This document shows, in pieces, positions 9,901 to 21,439 of a stretch of 64,000 bases of DNA. The notes beneath the pieces were generated by a model. That model was not told the origin of the DNA. It made no database searches and saw only the letters and a program-made list of their open reading frames with translations. Within the stretch, counting starts at the first letter, position 1, and the number at the start of each line of letters is the position of its first letter. The stretch lies in contig OZ038465.1 in the NCBI GenBank assembly GCA_964036295.1, positions 24,462,870-24,526,869 on the forward strand, read 5' to 3'. A program made the position numbers and the translations under genes. Source of the DNA: Plumapathes pennacea (lineage: Eukaryota > Cnidaria > Anthozoa > Antipatharia > Myriopathidae).

Positions 9901-10360
9901 AAAAGAGTGCCCTGCATTTACGTGGCACTGTATAAGCAGATTTGGATTTTAAACACCATTTGAAAATTGGCTTTCTTACGAGCATCATTTAGAGTAACGT
10001 TCATTTCCAGATTTAAATCGTTCTTCCCGGTGTTAGGAGTGCTTATATAAAATGACATTCTTACATGCAGGCTGTTTTTATATATGTTTCTCTGTTTCTT
10101 ATATAAGGTTCTGTGACCAGTTAGCGATAATGATCCGCGTCTGTCGAACCAACCGCCTAAATAAATCCCAATTGTTCTGAGCTGAATGAAATGGCCGAAA
10201 GCGTGCGTCAAACAATGACACTTCAAACGAGCTCGCCCTCGAGCAGTTGCTCGCTCACTAAAGCTTTTAAAAAAACTGCAGTCTTATCTTTTTCCAGAAG
10301 AAACTGCTTTATAACTCAGAGTATGTTTTATTCTTTTGAATAAATTTCTTACACACACAA
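9901..10360. other. Unassigned sequence
   Basis: No coding frame or shared repeat recognised; mixed AT-rich DNA after the minisatellite. Confidence 0.35.
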
Positions 10361-11070
10361 TGTAGAAGGCAAAATGACACTAAAGGAAAATCATTTCATC
10401 ACACGCCGCGACCGACACATCGTTGAACGTTTATGTTATTCAAAACTCACCGATCAATTTTCCTGCCTCCTCGTGGAGCGTTTAGTTCCTTCCAGCAAAC
10501 TAAAAATCCTTAGATCACCACGGCGTCTTTGTTCCAGTCAGTTACTTCAAAATATAGAGAGTTCTGGTGCTTTGTGAAAAATATATTTACAGTCTTCACA
10601 GTGCGCCATGACGAGCAAACATGTCTGCAAAACTTGATTTTTGCACAGTTTTAGTCGTAACTGCTCACGGTGATTGTTCGCTTTCCATTTTCGTCCTGGA
10701 AAGTGTGCGAATTTTAACACAGGAGTAAAACAACCCTCCATAGATCTGCAGCATTTGTTGTCAATGACAGCAGAGGTCGCAAGCAAATTTTTCCTCGGAT
10801 GTTTTCCTTCTTCGTAACGGTAATTTTCCCAGATTGTGAGCTTTTCCCGATCATCACAACTTAACAGTGAGTATCCGGAACGTTTAAACCTCCCATTGAA
10901 CCTCTGGGCCTTCTATGGCAAATGTTTAGCAACTATTCGAGTAATCATTTGCGATCCACATGTGCAAACTGAATCTGAGCGCGGGCCGTACAGGAAAATA
11001 TTGCCCGCTCAGACAACCAATCAGAATGCGCTATTTCGCGCGTATTGCCCGCTCAGAAACTCAGTCATAT
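10361..11070 (+). repeat. Diverged family C repeat, partial
   Basis: It shares scattered motifs with family C: CTCACGGTGATTGTTCGC (compare TTCACGGTGACTGTTCAC at 11933), and an end region GGCCGTACAGGAAAATATTG followed by CCAATCAGAATGCG. The hairpin end of this copy was not found. It abuts the next family C copy. Confidence 0.45.
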
Positions 11071-11081
11071 AAAAATATATC

Positions 11082-12360
11082 TTATTGACCGAGCGCGAGG
11101 TCCGTACGGGAGAATAATGCATAAACATGCAAAAAGAGAACGAGAGCATTATTCTCCCGTACGGACCGAGTGCGAGGTCAATAAATGATTTATTATATGG
11201 TTTCAATGTTTTATTCTGCAAAACATAAGACAAAGCATCAAGAAGCACTTGAACAGTTTGCTTGCGTACGCAGCCGGCGTTTCAACTATTTAAAATTTGA
11301 TTCGTAGTGATGTAGCTCTCCAATTTCCTCAACTTGAAGGACTTAAAAGAAAGAAACACCTAATTTACTGTATGATTTGAGTTGAACACGATTTTTAAGG
11401 CAAGCCGTATCCACAGCGATACAGTCACTCAATAAACCTGTCACGATGACAAACGTGAAAGTTTAGCTTTCGACTTTTCAAGTTTTCCTTGTTTGAAAAT
11501 AAACAGGTGCTTTGCAGCTCAAAACAGTAAACGTAATTCTATTCTTTCGAATGCATGTATCATCACTCAGACATTCAAAGAAAATACTCAAGGCTTAAGA
11601 AAATTCAATATCTTAATGGCCTCCCGTAAAAATCAAAACTTACCGATCTCTCGACGACTTAATTCTCGTAGAGTAATCGTTCATCACAGTAAAGATAAAA
11701 TAAAATATTCGGTGATTTTGAAATGAAACCGGGAAACGCCTAACCCCAGGTTAGTTTAACCTCCTTTCGAACAACCGGACCCAGTTCCGTAAAATCTTCG
11801 ATGATTTTGAAATGAAACGGCTTTCATTCATTCTGAAAACCATACTTGCAACGTTTACAGCACAGCTACTGCTGGCGGCGTCACGATCACAAAACAGTGT
11901 CCGACAAACATTGTATCTTCTCAGATTTGTTCACGGTGACTGTTCACATTTTATTGGCCGATCAATTTTGTTTGCCTTCCACGTTAAACCGTCCGAGTTT
12001 TTAAACAACGAGCTAATCTGCCGTTCACGATACCACAAACACCGGCAATACAGGTCGAATCTTTTTCTCCAACCCTTTTCTTGTGTTGTAAACTGAAAGT
12101 CTTCCCCGTGAAATTGATTTATCTCCCTAAGAAATTCTCGTTGCACCGCTTGGTTCAGCACAGGCTCAGTCAACACCTTTTAACGAAACTAAAGAATTGC
12201 ACAACCTCGTGTGTGAAACTTTTGACAAACAAATTAAACTGTGACGCAGCGGTCCTTCTGCCCGGTCCGTTTGCCTGGTCCGTACAAGAAAATACGGACC
12301 GCTAATGCACAAATCAGAATGCTCCATTTCCATCATGGAACGGTGAGCCATATAATAAAT
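11082..12360 (+). mobile_element. Family C hairpin-ended element, copy 1
   Basis: About 1.28 kb, matching 37535-38780 in the opposite orientation along nearly the whole length. Shared landmarks include CAAAACAGTGTCCGACAAAC, TTGTTTGAAAATAAACAGG and CATCATGGAACGGTGAGCC. The hairpin end is 11082-11184 (arms CCGTACGGGAGAATAATGC and its complement GCATTATTCTCCCGTACGG). The other end is at about 12360 with CGGTCCGT, AAATCAGAATG and CATATAATAAA. No transposase was recognised. Compared with the 37.5-kb copy, it carries an inserted MITE fragment at 11739-11785. Confidence 0.75.
11739..11785. mobile_element. Fragment of GGGCCC-type MITE inside family C copy
   Basis: The segment CTAACCCCAGGTTAGTTTAA...TTCGAACAACCGGACCCAG matches the ends of the element at 13326-13567 and is absent from the homologous position at about 38080. 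The flanking sequence GATTTTGAAATGAAAC is present on both sides, so about 25 bases of host sequence are duplicated. Confidence 0.55.
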
Positions 12361-12378
12361 AGACTTATTGTCTATTTA

Positions 12379-13300
12379 ACAATTATTCTACGAGGGGGCG
12401 CCGGATATGGAATGATAAATAACCAACGAGGCGCCGCGCCGAGTTGGTTATTTATCATTCCATATTTGGCAAGCCCGAGTAGAATAATTGTTTTATTAAA
12501 AACTGGATTACAAATTACTCTGCCCTGATTTTAATTGATGTAAAAATGACCGAAAGATGACTTAACTTCCGCTCCAAATATACAATAATCCCATGATTAC
12601 TGCAACTATAACAACGTCCTTGCGAACGGTCTGATAGCTGAATGAATGAAAATCGAGTGAAGAATACATTTTCATGGAAATTGCACGGCAAAAACACTCT
12701 CACAAGGAGTTTACAAAAATATCTTAAGGTAATGTACCAAAGTTATTGAAAATTTGGACGTTGTTACAGTTGTAAACATTGTAATACGTTCGGAATCACT
12801 TTCCTTGCTCGCCATGTGCGACGTTTGTGATGCTTCTTGAAACTGACAACTGGCTGTGCTGAACGAGAACTGAACCTGGAGATGCTTGAACATCAGCAAG
12901 GAAGAAAACATCGTTTGCTTCTGTGAGGGCAGAGTCGGTGGTGAATGAAAACTATGCATATTGCGGACGCGAACCGAAGAAAGCGATCAATGGCTGCTCG
13001 TATAGACTTGGGCGAAGGTGCAGTCTCGTTCCTTTTGCTGATGTGTAAAAACACTTGAGGCATCCATTTATTTCCCCTTTGCTCATTCTTCAATTACTGT
13101 TGTAAATTTGTCTCACCCGGGACTTCAAGTCACTCTGAAAAGGTCATGAAATCTAAAAAAATATTTCTCAACTGCCAGTTCGTCGCTCACGTGTTTATTG
13201 ACCATATTTGTACGCAAATGGGTTATGAACTGATAACCCATGTCCAAGGAACCAATCAAAAACCTAGAAATCCAATATTGTGGTCCAGTTTTTAATAATT
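12379..13300 (+). mobile_element. Family D hairpin-ended element, copy 2
   Basis: The hairpin end is 12379-12491. Outer arms are ACAATTATTCTAC and GTAGAATAATTGT, inner arms are GGAATGATAAATAACCAAC and its complement, and the centre is GAGGCGCCGCGCCGAG. The body matches 2262-2848. The other end is CCAGTTTTTAATAATTGT, which resembles the hairpin outer arm and its flank (TTATTAAAAACTGG). A CCAAT motif (ACCAATCAAAAAC) lies near that end. No transposase seen. Confidence 0.75.
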
Positions 13301-13325
13301 GTAATTATCAAACAGTTGTTGTCCA

Positions 13326-13567
13326 GGGCCCATTTTTTCAAAGCACGATTAGGCTAATCCTGGATTAGGTCTAAACTTTCTTGTCATTTTTTTAGCCTGA
13401 AAACGTAAAAGTTTCGTCCACAACGACTTTCTTGATAATGTTTTAAGCTGGAACAAGCTTTCTAATCCATCTTAGAACAAAACCAAGCAGTTTAATGACA
13501 GAGAGGTCGAGAGAAAGAATTTCGTTAATCTTGGATTAGCTTAATCGACCTTCGAAAAACCGGGCCC
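13326..13567. mobile_element. MITE with GGGCCC termini
   Basis: Inverted ends GGGCCCATTTTTTCAAAGCA and TCGAAAAACCGGGCCC, followed inward by GATTAGGCTAATCCTGGATT / TCTTGGATTAGCTTAATC. About 242 bases with no coding potential. A related fragment is at 11739-11785. The superfamily is not certain. Confidence 0.65.
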
Positions 13568-14030
13568 AGTAGTTTTTCGCCCGCGGAAGGCCATATAATG
13601 TTGTCCACTCAGCGGTTTGACAGTGGATATAGTTATCCTATATTACTGTTTCTGAAGAAGCTAGGGAGTGCTAAATTTGCCCTTTTTATCGGTGGTGCCT
13701 CCTACTTTCTTAATTCGCTCGGATCCAGCTTGTGGTTGACGTTCAGCAGTATTTATTTATACAACGGGTTTTTTTGTAGGAGACTAAACGGCCGTCCCTA
13801 GTCCAGGCATTATATGATTTCCACCAGGGAAACTCTGGCGCAAAGTGTGTGTGTGTGTGTGTATATGAAGTTATTTGAAGCATTAAAATAAGTATACTAT
13901 TGACAAGTATGCAGGTTTTATAATATAATTTCGACTCTTTTGATGAAGAAGACTCTGAAGATCCACTGACTTGAGCTTTTAGATGTTTCGAAAGGGGCTT
14001 GGGGTGTTTCCTTAGAAAATTGTCGCTTAC
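13568..14030. other. Unassigned sequence with short (TG)n
   Basis: A TG run lies at 13847-13862. No supported gene; the frame at 13598-13801 has no family resemblance or splice context. Confidence 0.35.
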
Positions 14031-14105
14031 ATTTGCTGGTTGGTATTCACAGTTACTCTGAATGCTTCCTCTCCAATGCTCTCCAAAGGGTTATTGGCGA
14101 GGAAT
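14031..14105 (-). CDS. Leucine-rich-repeat exon
   Basis: A 75-base minus-strand exon with acceptor TTTTTCTCCAG (14106 onward) and donor GTAAGC (14025-14030). It is phase 2 on both sides like the other LRR exons. It reads FLANNPLESIGEEAFR and then VTVNTNQQ. The first part matches the LRR core (L-x-x-N-x-L-x-x-I-x-x-x-x-F). The second half lacks the usual GL-x-x-L, so this repeat is either a diverged or capping unit, or an alternative donor GTAACT inside the exon is used. Same gene as the neighbouring minus-strand LRR exons by strand, phase and type. Confidence 0.6.
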
Positions 14106-14519
14106 CTGGAGAAAAATGATAATAATTATGGCCAGAAATGAAAGATATCATGGTGGCACACAAGGGTTCTGCTGAGGTAATTTTGCATATCTGCACGTTT
14201 GAAATCTCATACCATAACACAAATATCACCTTAAAGTTAACCGAACGATCTCTCGAGTAGTTTAACCATGTCCCCGAATGGTAAAAAAACATATAGCTGC
14301 TAATAAAATCGCCCTACCAACATATCATATTTCAGTTTGGAGTACCCTTTTGTGTCAAGATAAGAGCAATTAGATTATTCGTTTGTCCCACTCTACACGC
14401 CTCAACTTTGAGTTGTTAAGATGTCAGTTCGACATTCCCTAAATTTGTCGGGAGACGGGTTAGGCCCTAAAATACAGCGATTGCCGTAGAGCAGATCTGG
14501 ATGCCATTGAAACTAATAG
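14106..14519. other. Unassigned sequence, probably intronic
   Basis: No repeat partner or coding sequence recognised. Confidence 0.3.
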
Positions 14520-15433
14520 GGATCTAAGAGCGAATTTTCCTAAACACCGGGTGAAATGAGAAAAATGTGGCACGTCAGTCAAAAATCGGCGTTCTTCATA
14601 TTTTGTCCAGCCTATGGTGTGCCAACTACTCTAGTATATTTATTTTGTTCAAACATTTTTGGAATTTCAAGAAAAAAGTTAAAACCGCTACGCCTCAAAA
14701 TGACTAAAATGAAAGGAATTAATAGGACCACAAAAGCCTTCGCACGCGACCACGCAACGAAATTCTGTTCTTAAATGTCTTTATCTATTGATTAAGAAGA
14801 CATCCACGAGCAATTTGAGCCTATGAATAGAATTATAGGTCAAATATTGAATATCTGGTGTCGGGGCAAAGACAGCCCAAATTTCAATGCTCGCAAATCT
14901 CAGTTCAGAGCACTTTTCAAAAAATCATTTCTATGTCCGGTATTACTCAGATTTGCACAAAAATTCGGTTGTTATATCTAGAAGTGTTGTTTTTATCAGG
15001 AATATAAAAATTAGTTTGGTACTTTTCATTACTCGAAAGATCAATTCACACTTTCGAATAAACTCGAACAAAATCTTCGCCCTCTACCTCAAACTTGGCA
15101 CAAAACTCTGTAGGAGACCTTATAATAAGTTTAACTTTCAATACCACCGGTTAACGATTGATTTATGTGTTTTTTTTCCTATCAAAATGCCTCTTCAACT
15201 CAGTGGTCGACAAGCGCTAACTGATCGCTTCACTTTCTTTGCCAATTTACGCCTCATTTCACTTTATTCTGCTACAATATAGTACAAATATGTTTCCAAG
15301 GATGTCCCTGTCGCTTTAAGAGCTCTTTCTTGTAAAAAATAAAAGAGTCATGCAGTCAAAACATACGCGCTGACGTCGCCGTGGTTCGTTACTGGTGTCA
15401 CGCAATCTTAAAACTCAGCGAGATATGTTTATT
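14520..15433 (+). repeat. Repeat family A, copy 1 (5' part)
   Basis: It matches the reverse complement of about 20255-21215, for example TTTGCGAGCATT-type, AAACTCTGTAGGAGAC, TTTCCAAGGATGTCCCTGT and CAGTCAAAACATACGCGC segments. The copy resumes after an inserted element at 16933 and runs to about 17090 (CCCTTGTTTGACCCAAAAAT, GGGTATCAAAGTGGCC). Frames inside this repeat are not conserved between copies, so no gene is called. Confidence 0.75.
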
Positions 15434-16932
15434 GCTCGCGGGGTGTGGCCCCGGCGAGCTTAAAAATGGAGTTTTTTTTTCTTCTGGGTCGAGAATCAGC
15501 ACACGGTGATTGGTTCATATGATCACGTGATATTCGATGACGTAAACCGCCGCCCGGTTGGCTCAGTTGGTTGAGTGCCGGTCTTTCGTGCGGGAGGTCG
15601 CGGGTTCGAACCCCGGCCGGACCAGCACTCAGGGTCTTAAAATAATTGAAGAGAAGATGCTGCCTTTGTTTCTAACAGCAAATGGTAAGATCTTCACTTG
15701 GCTCGGCTGACTACGTAAAATGGCGGACCCGTCTCCCTAGATACTTCTATACTTGATGACAGGGGGGACGTAAAAGAACCACTGAGGACGTAAACAAATC
15801 TCTGGCAGTGACCACCCTCAGTGCCTGTACTCCACAGTAATATGGCGAAGCCAAATTGTTGCTGAAAAGCCCCTTGAGGGGAGCATCAATAAAAATATGT
15901 GTGTATGTATGTATGTATGCAATTGACTTTGCTAAACAACTCGAGATGTGACCAGTGAATTGCTCGTTACTTGTGTGTAAAAGTTAACTGCATCCCATCC
16001 AAACTCAACACCATTGGGCTCTGTGGAACATGCGCGGATAAACTGGATTTTAGGGAACGATTTTGGCTTGCGTTCTTAAGTTCACCGCAGAAGCTTTGAG
16101 AATAACCGTAAACAAATGTTTGATGGATACCGCTCGGGGATTGCAAATTTCTCTGTCGCCGCTAAATATTTAGTCCCGACGAAACTTTCTGTGGCGGCAC
16201 GAAATACTTCTGGGAAGATAACAGGCCGAAAACGGAAACCAAAGCTATGATGAGCTTTAGCCGCAAAACAATGGCGATTTATGCTTTACTTTGTACATGA
16301 CATCTGTTGCCTCATAAAATTCTTCTGCTTATCGTACTTTGCCTGTTGAAATGTTTCTTTCATTCGATCATGTAGCCTTTGTTTCGCAATGGTCATTGTA
16401 TACCAGATATGAAAAATACACCGAAATAGTCCTGAGCATTGAGTTTGCAGTTCACAAATGACTGAACACACTGTGAACAAAACCGCAATAATATTGACGT
16501 AAACTAGTGTCGTGTTACATTCCTCGCTTGTTACAGAACACGAAAACTCGAAAGCCTGATAGAAGAAACGTATTCAGTTAATAAAAGAAAACACAAAAGT
16601 ATTGAAGCGAAGGCTGGATTAATCGTGGCCTCTCGTTAGAAATAAGAGTCGAACTGTCAAAAATCAATTGTGCATAAGAAGATATGTCACGCATTCTCAA
16701 AATGCAGGGTCGCTCAACCTTTAAGAAGCAAGTGTATGAGCGTTGTAATGATAATTTATAGTTTAATCAGGTTTCATTTGAGCAAGGTGTCAACAGCCAA
16801 GTTCTCTATAACTGTGTGATATTTTTCTGGTGAGAAACTGGAAGTCTCTCTTTGGAGTTCCACTCTTATTTTAGTATATTCTGGTCTCAACGCAACTCAC
16901 GCCGCGAGCTCACTGGCAATGCCAGTCTAGTT
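15434..16932 (+). mobile_element. GC-hairpin-ended element (family hp), copy 1
   Basis: Inserted into family A. The other A copy gives the uninterrupted site (TATGTTTATT joined to ATATTTTATAG), so both ends are defined to within a few bases. The left end is the hairpin GCTCGCGGGG-tgtgg-CCCCGGCGAGC (15434-15459). The right end is the hairpin ACTGGCAATGCCAGT (16912-16926) followed by CTAG. No target duplication is visible. Near the left end are GGTGATTGGTTCA (CCAAT box) and CACGTG. Copies or parts occur at 23065, 28881, 41573, 47612 and 57776. It contains a SINE at 15549-15921. No transposase seen. Confidence 0.7.
15549..15921 (+). mobile_element. tRNA-derived SINE
   Basis: It has an internal Pol III A box TGGCTCAGTTGG (15559-15570) and B box GGTTCGAAC (15603-15611) in a tRNA-like head that ends CCGGCCGGACCA. 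A body of about 280 bases and a (TGTA)n tail follow. Homologous hp copies at 28.99 and 58.09 kb lack it at the corresponding point (between GACGTAA and TTGACTTTGC). This shows it is an insertion and not part of the host repeat. The head is not a functional tRNA candidate, because the stems are imperfect and a long body follows. Confidence 0.85.
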
Positions 16933-17090
16933 ATATTTAGTTATACTGATATCCCTTGTTTGACCCAAAAATATATTAACTTTTTTTTGCCATTATCGCT
17001 AACGGGAATGAAAATGCGACATAAAACTTTATTATTTGGGTATCAAAGTGGCCAAATAATGAAAACAACAGGAACCATAAACTAGAATGG
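16933..17090 (+). repeat. Repeat family A, copy 1 (3' part)
   Basis: Continuation after the hp insertion. It matches the reverse complement of 20085-20250. Confidence 0.7.
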
Positions 17091-17576
17091 TTATGGCCTG
17101 AGTAATCAAAACAGCACGAAGGCAAAAGTAACTTTTCTGACTTGACATTGTACCGTACACGTCATTAGGAGCTGCAAGACAACTTTATAGAAAATATCCC
17201 CAAAATATTTCCCCCCCCTCCCCCCATACCCAGAAACGGATTATTATATATTTTGGTCCCCCCCCCCCGTCTCTCTCTCTCTCTCTCTCTCGCAATTTCA
17301 AATTTTCTCCAATACATTATTTGTACTTTACACCTTTGAGACTCCACTCCGTCCCAACACAACCCACCGTTCCATACAATTATGTCATAAACTGGCTTGG
17401 GGAGAAAAGTGCCCTTCCATTAAATCAAAATTTAAAAATCAAAAATTCCAAAAGCGGCAAATTTTAAGTTAAAAGCCCTGTATATATGAAAAAAGGTTGG
17501 CCCGGGGACCCTAGCCTGGGCGCGCCAACTATTCATACATTTTTTTAATTATAAATCGAAGCGAGCGTGTACTTAA
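17091..17576. other. Unassigned sequence with C-run and (CT)n
   Basis: Low-complexity C tracts and CT dinucleotides at about 17210-17292. Nothing else recognised. Confidence 0.5.
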
Positions 17577-18690
17577 GCAATATAACACGAGTTTCCATGT
17601 CTATGTACTCTCACATAAACACGCGGGATGTTGGGAGAACACTCAAAAAAGTTCAAAATCACGAGCCGCTTCGGCGAGTGATTTTGAACTTTTTTGAGTG
17701 TTCTCACAACATCCCAAGTGTTTATAAAAGAGTACATAGACATGGAAACGAGTGTCATATTGCTTTTATAAAATAACGAAGCTTTTATTACCTGAAAGAA
17801 CTTTATATTTGAAATGATCAAGTTCAAGATTCTCCCGAAAACCGTCAAAACGCACGCTCGTCCAATCGGAAAGTCTGTTTCACGGCACTTCGCTCAAGTC
17901 AGTCCATGAATGAAAACGGAACACCACTCCCGTTCACTTGAAAAACTTGACAGGCTGCTAAATGAAGATGAATTTCGCAAGAAATGTGTCGCATATTTAG
18001 TACCACTGTTTGTCAAGAATTCAAAAGAACCGGCGAGAATGTTTTGAGCCGTCAGGTTTCAACTTTCAGGACAACGGTGTCACTCGACGTAAACATGTCT
18101 GCACAACCACACTATTCTGCTGAAGAAGGTAGTTTGTACATTTGTTTGCTTTACTTGAGCATTATTTGAAGTCTGCCGGACGACAGTCAACTCCATTGAA
18201 TTGACTCAACAGCTTTTGTGCCACCGAGCCGACAGCCGAGACAGACTCATTAGCAAAGACTGTTTTAATGTGTCTTCATCACCATAAACCTACAATAATT
18301 ATTATTCGTGTGAAACTCCGGTGATCTAAGCCATCTAGTTACTAGCTACGAGCCACAGGAGACGAAGGTATAAAGGTTAGAAACTTTAGAGAATGTTCTT
18401 TGACTGTGTAATTGTTGGCTTTCTGTCTCACGGTTTCCGAATTAAATTTCATGCAATATTCGGACAACTTTTCTTCACGCTGCTTCAATTATTGCACATA
18501 ATTTGCACACGGCTTCACTATTTGCTCTAATAGCCCACTGCAGTTTCTGTAACACATGAATCTTTGAAGTAGGGGACGACACGCAGTCTTTTTATTTCAG
18601 GATTCGTCAATTCCGTGTCTTTGTACTTATTTATAAAATGTTTTTTTTTAACCAATCAGAGCACGCGTAGTATCATAGTTATTTTATAAA
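17577..18690 (-). mobile_element. Family B element, copy 1 (non-autonomous relative of Crypton-type element)
   Basis: The hairpin end is 17577-17764: arms TTTCCATGTCTATGTACTC and complement, with centre CACGAGCCGCTTCGGCGAGTG. It is followed by TCCAATCGGAAAG and the body. The other end is TTTATAAAATG...CCAATCAGAGCACGCGTAG...ATTTTATAAA near 18690. Both ends match the DUF3504-bearing element at 2850-4917, but no recombinase gene is present. It matches 21440-22570 in the opposite orientation. It contains a small conserved ATG-to-donor segment at 18094-18128. Confidence 0.7.
18094..18128 (+). other. Possible captured or native first exon in family B
   Basis: ATG opens MSAQPHYSAEE and is followed by a GTAGTT donor. 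The inverted copy at about 21970-22020 keeps MSAQQYYPSEE and a GTACTT donor, as well as the preceding ACGTAAAC and upstream GTCAGGTTTCA-like sequence. This looks like a first coding exon with its 5' UTR. The downstream exon is not seen. Confidence 0.35.
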
Positions 18691-18805
18691 AAGTGATATA
18701 AAGTTACAGCAGTCTACTTGAAATAGTTTTAGCATGTACCGTAAGCACACCTATGCACTGCAGATAATCTTAAAGTTATATTTTCCGTTGTTCTTTCTTT
18801 TTTAA

Positions 18806-19255
18806 TTGTACCAAAGAGAAGATATGAAGCCATATTTGGAAGCGAATTTCCTAACAGAGCAGATAACAAATTATAAAAAAGACTTGACGCACGTACCCGA
18901 ACCAGCCGCAACAAATATACCAGTGCTGCGAAGGATTGCCCTAGAGAGCCCTTTGTTGATCCCGCGATCAGCCTTGCGCAATTTCCCCTTCTCACCATGT
19001 CTGCATAGGTCCGCTGGAACTCGTCAACGCTGCGATCTTTTGCGCCAACCAATTCGCAAAGAAGCGCAAATCGTCAATTTTGATATATCAGACGGCGGAG
19101 TAAATATCGACGCCCGTGCTAATATCAATTCAACTTCGGTCTCAACATCGCTTATCCCATCGCCTTTTTGTGCCCCGAAATATCCTTATTACAGGAAAAA
19201 AGAACTCTCCATTACAGACTCGCCTCCGCTTCTCAATTTGCCAAATCTGTTTTGA
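18806..19255 (+). CDS. Unrecognised open frame, 149 codons
   Basis: An uninterrupted plus-strand frame beginning YQREDMKPYLEANFLTEQI and ending SPPLLNLPNLF. It is unusually long for this AT-rich window, outside a tandem repeat, and lies just after the end of the family B element. No domain or family is recognised and no second copy is seen in the window. The opposite strand is also open for about 107 codons over 18729-19052, which weakens the coding case. It could be an exon or chance. Confidence 0.2.
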   Translation: MYQREDMKPYLEANFLTEQITNYKKDLTHVPEPAATNIPVLRRIALESPLLIPRSALRNFPFSPCLHRSAGTRQRCDLLRQPIRKEAQIVNFDISDGGVNIDARANINSTSVSTSLIPSPFCAPKYPYYRKKELSITDSPPLLNLPNLF

Positions 19256-20048
<793 letters not shown>

Positions 20049-20084
20049 CTTGGCGAGATATGTATTCATGTATCATTTCAAGTA

Positions 20085-21215
20085 CAAATTCTATAGTTGT
20101 TGTTGTTTTCATTACTTGGCCACTTTGATACCCAAATAATAAAGTTTCATGTCGCATTTTCATTACCGGTAGCGATAATGACAAAAACAAAGTTAATATA
20201 TTTTTGGGTCAAACAAGGGATATCAATGTAACTATAAAATATAATAAACATATTTCGCTAAGTTTTAAGATTGCGTGACACCAATAACAAACGCACGGCG
20301 ACGTCGGCGCGTATGTTTTGACTGCATGAATCTTTCATTTTTTACAAGAAAGAGCTTATAAAGCAACAGGGACATCCTTGGAAACATATTTGTGCTATAT
20401 TGTAGCAGAATAAAGCGAATTGAGGCGTAAATTGGCAAAGAAAGTGAAGCAATCAGTTAGCGCTTGTCGACCACTGAGTTGAAGAGGCATTTTGATAGGA
20501 AAAAAAACACATAAATCAATCGTTAACCGGTGGTTTTGAAAGTTAAACTTATTATAAAGTCTCCTACAGAGTTTTGTGCCAAGTTTGAGGTAGTAGGCGA
20601 AGATTTATTCTAGTTTATTCGAAAGTGTGAATTGATCGTTGCGCGTTGTTTACAAGTCGATGTTGTAATTTTGATAAAATTAGCCGCGTTAGTTTTTTCA
20701 AGCAATGAAAAGTACCAAACTAATTTTTATATTCTTGATAAAAACAACACTTCTAGATATTACAACCGAATTTTTGTGCAAATCTGAGTAATACCGGACA
20801 TAGAAATAATTTTTTGAAAAAGTGCTCTGAACTGAGATTTGCGAGCATTGAAATTTGGGCTGTCTTTGCCCCGACACCAGATATTTAATATTTGACCTAT
20901 AATTCTATTCATAGGCTCAAATTGCTCGTGGATGTCTTCTTAATCAATAGATGAAGACATTTATGTGTAGAGTTTCGTTGCGCGGTCGCGTGCAAAGGTT
21001 TTTGTGGTCCTCCAAATCCTTTCATTTTAGCCATTTCGAGGGGTATGGCGATTTTTCAAAAATTTCACGAAATGAAAAAGTTTCCAGACAAACTAAATAT
21101 ACCAGAGTAATTGGCAAACCTTAGGTTATCTATTGACAAAATAAAAAGAACCCCGAATTTTGACTGATGTGCCACTCCTCACCCGGTCAGAAAAAAAAGT
21201 CGCTCTTAAGTTCTT
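20085..21215 (-). repeat. Repeat family A, copy 2
   Basis: Reverse-complement match to 14520-15433 plus 16933-17090, without the hp insertion. It therefore supplies the empty site for that element. Relative to copy 1 it has an extra segment around 20640-20700 (GCGCGTTGTTTACAAGTC). Confidence 0.75.
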
Positions 21216-21439
21216 AAAAGTCTCGATGAAGATTCATTGTAGCATGGCTATTTAGTGTACATACACAAGTCCTATATATTACTGTAAAGATACTGGGCTA
21301 TAAAATGTAGATTTAAATCGTATTTAGGCATTTCAAAAATTCCGTTTCCGATACAGTCAGTTTTCGTATTAACCATAACCGCAGTCTGCCTTTGCAATGC
21401 GTGGAAAAGATAACATAAGATCTACAGCCCAATATCTCA

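Noticed and set aside
8328-9988. Long frames with LKTPSLKK or RFKQW repeats
   Set aside because: Products of a 15-bp tandem array without stops; no start context, splicing or conserved domain.
14887-15282. 131-codon plus-strand frame in repeat A
   Set aside because: The frame is not preserved in the second copy (20.3-20.9 kb).
15549-15625. tRNA gene
   Set aside because: A and B boxes are present, but the stems are imperfect and a 280-base body with a (TGTA)n tail follows, so it is a SINE head.
15434-16932. Firm Helitron assignment of the hp family
   Set aside because: No TC start and no consistent CTRR end among copies (one ends CTAG, another CTTG, another TTTG), and no Rep/helicase protein; kept as unassigned.
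17567-17848. Mirror frames on both strands (about 69 and 91 codons)
   Set aside because: Both are readings of the same family B hairpin.
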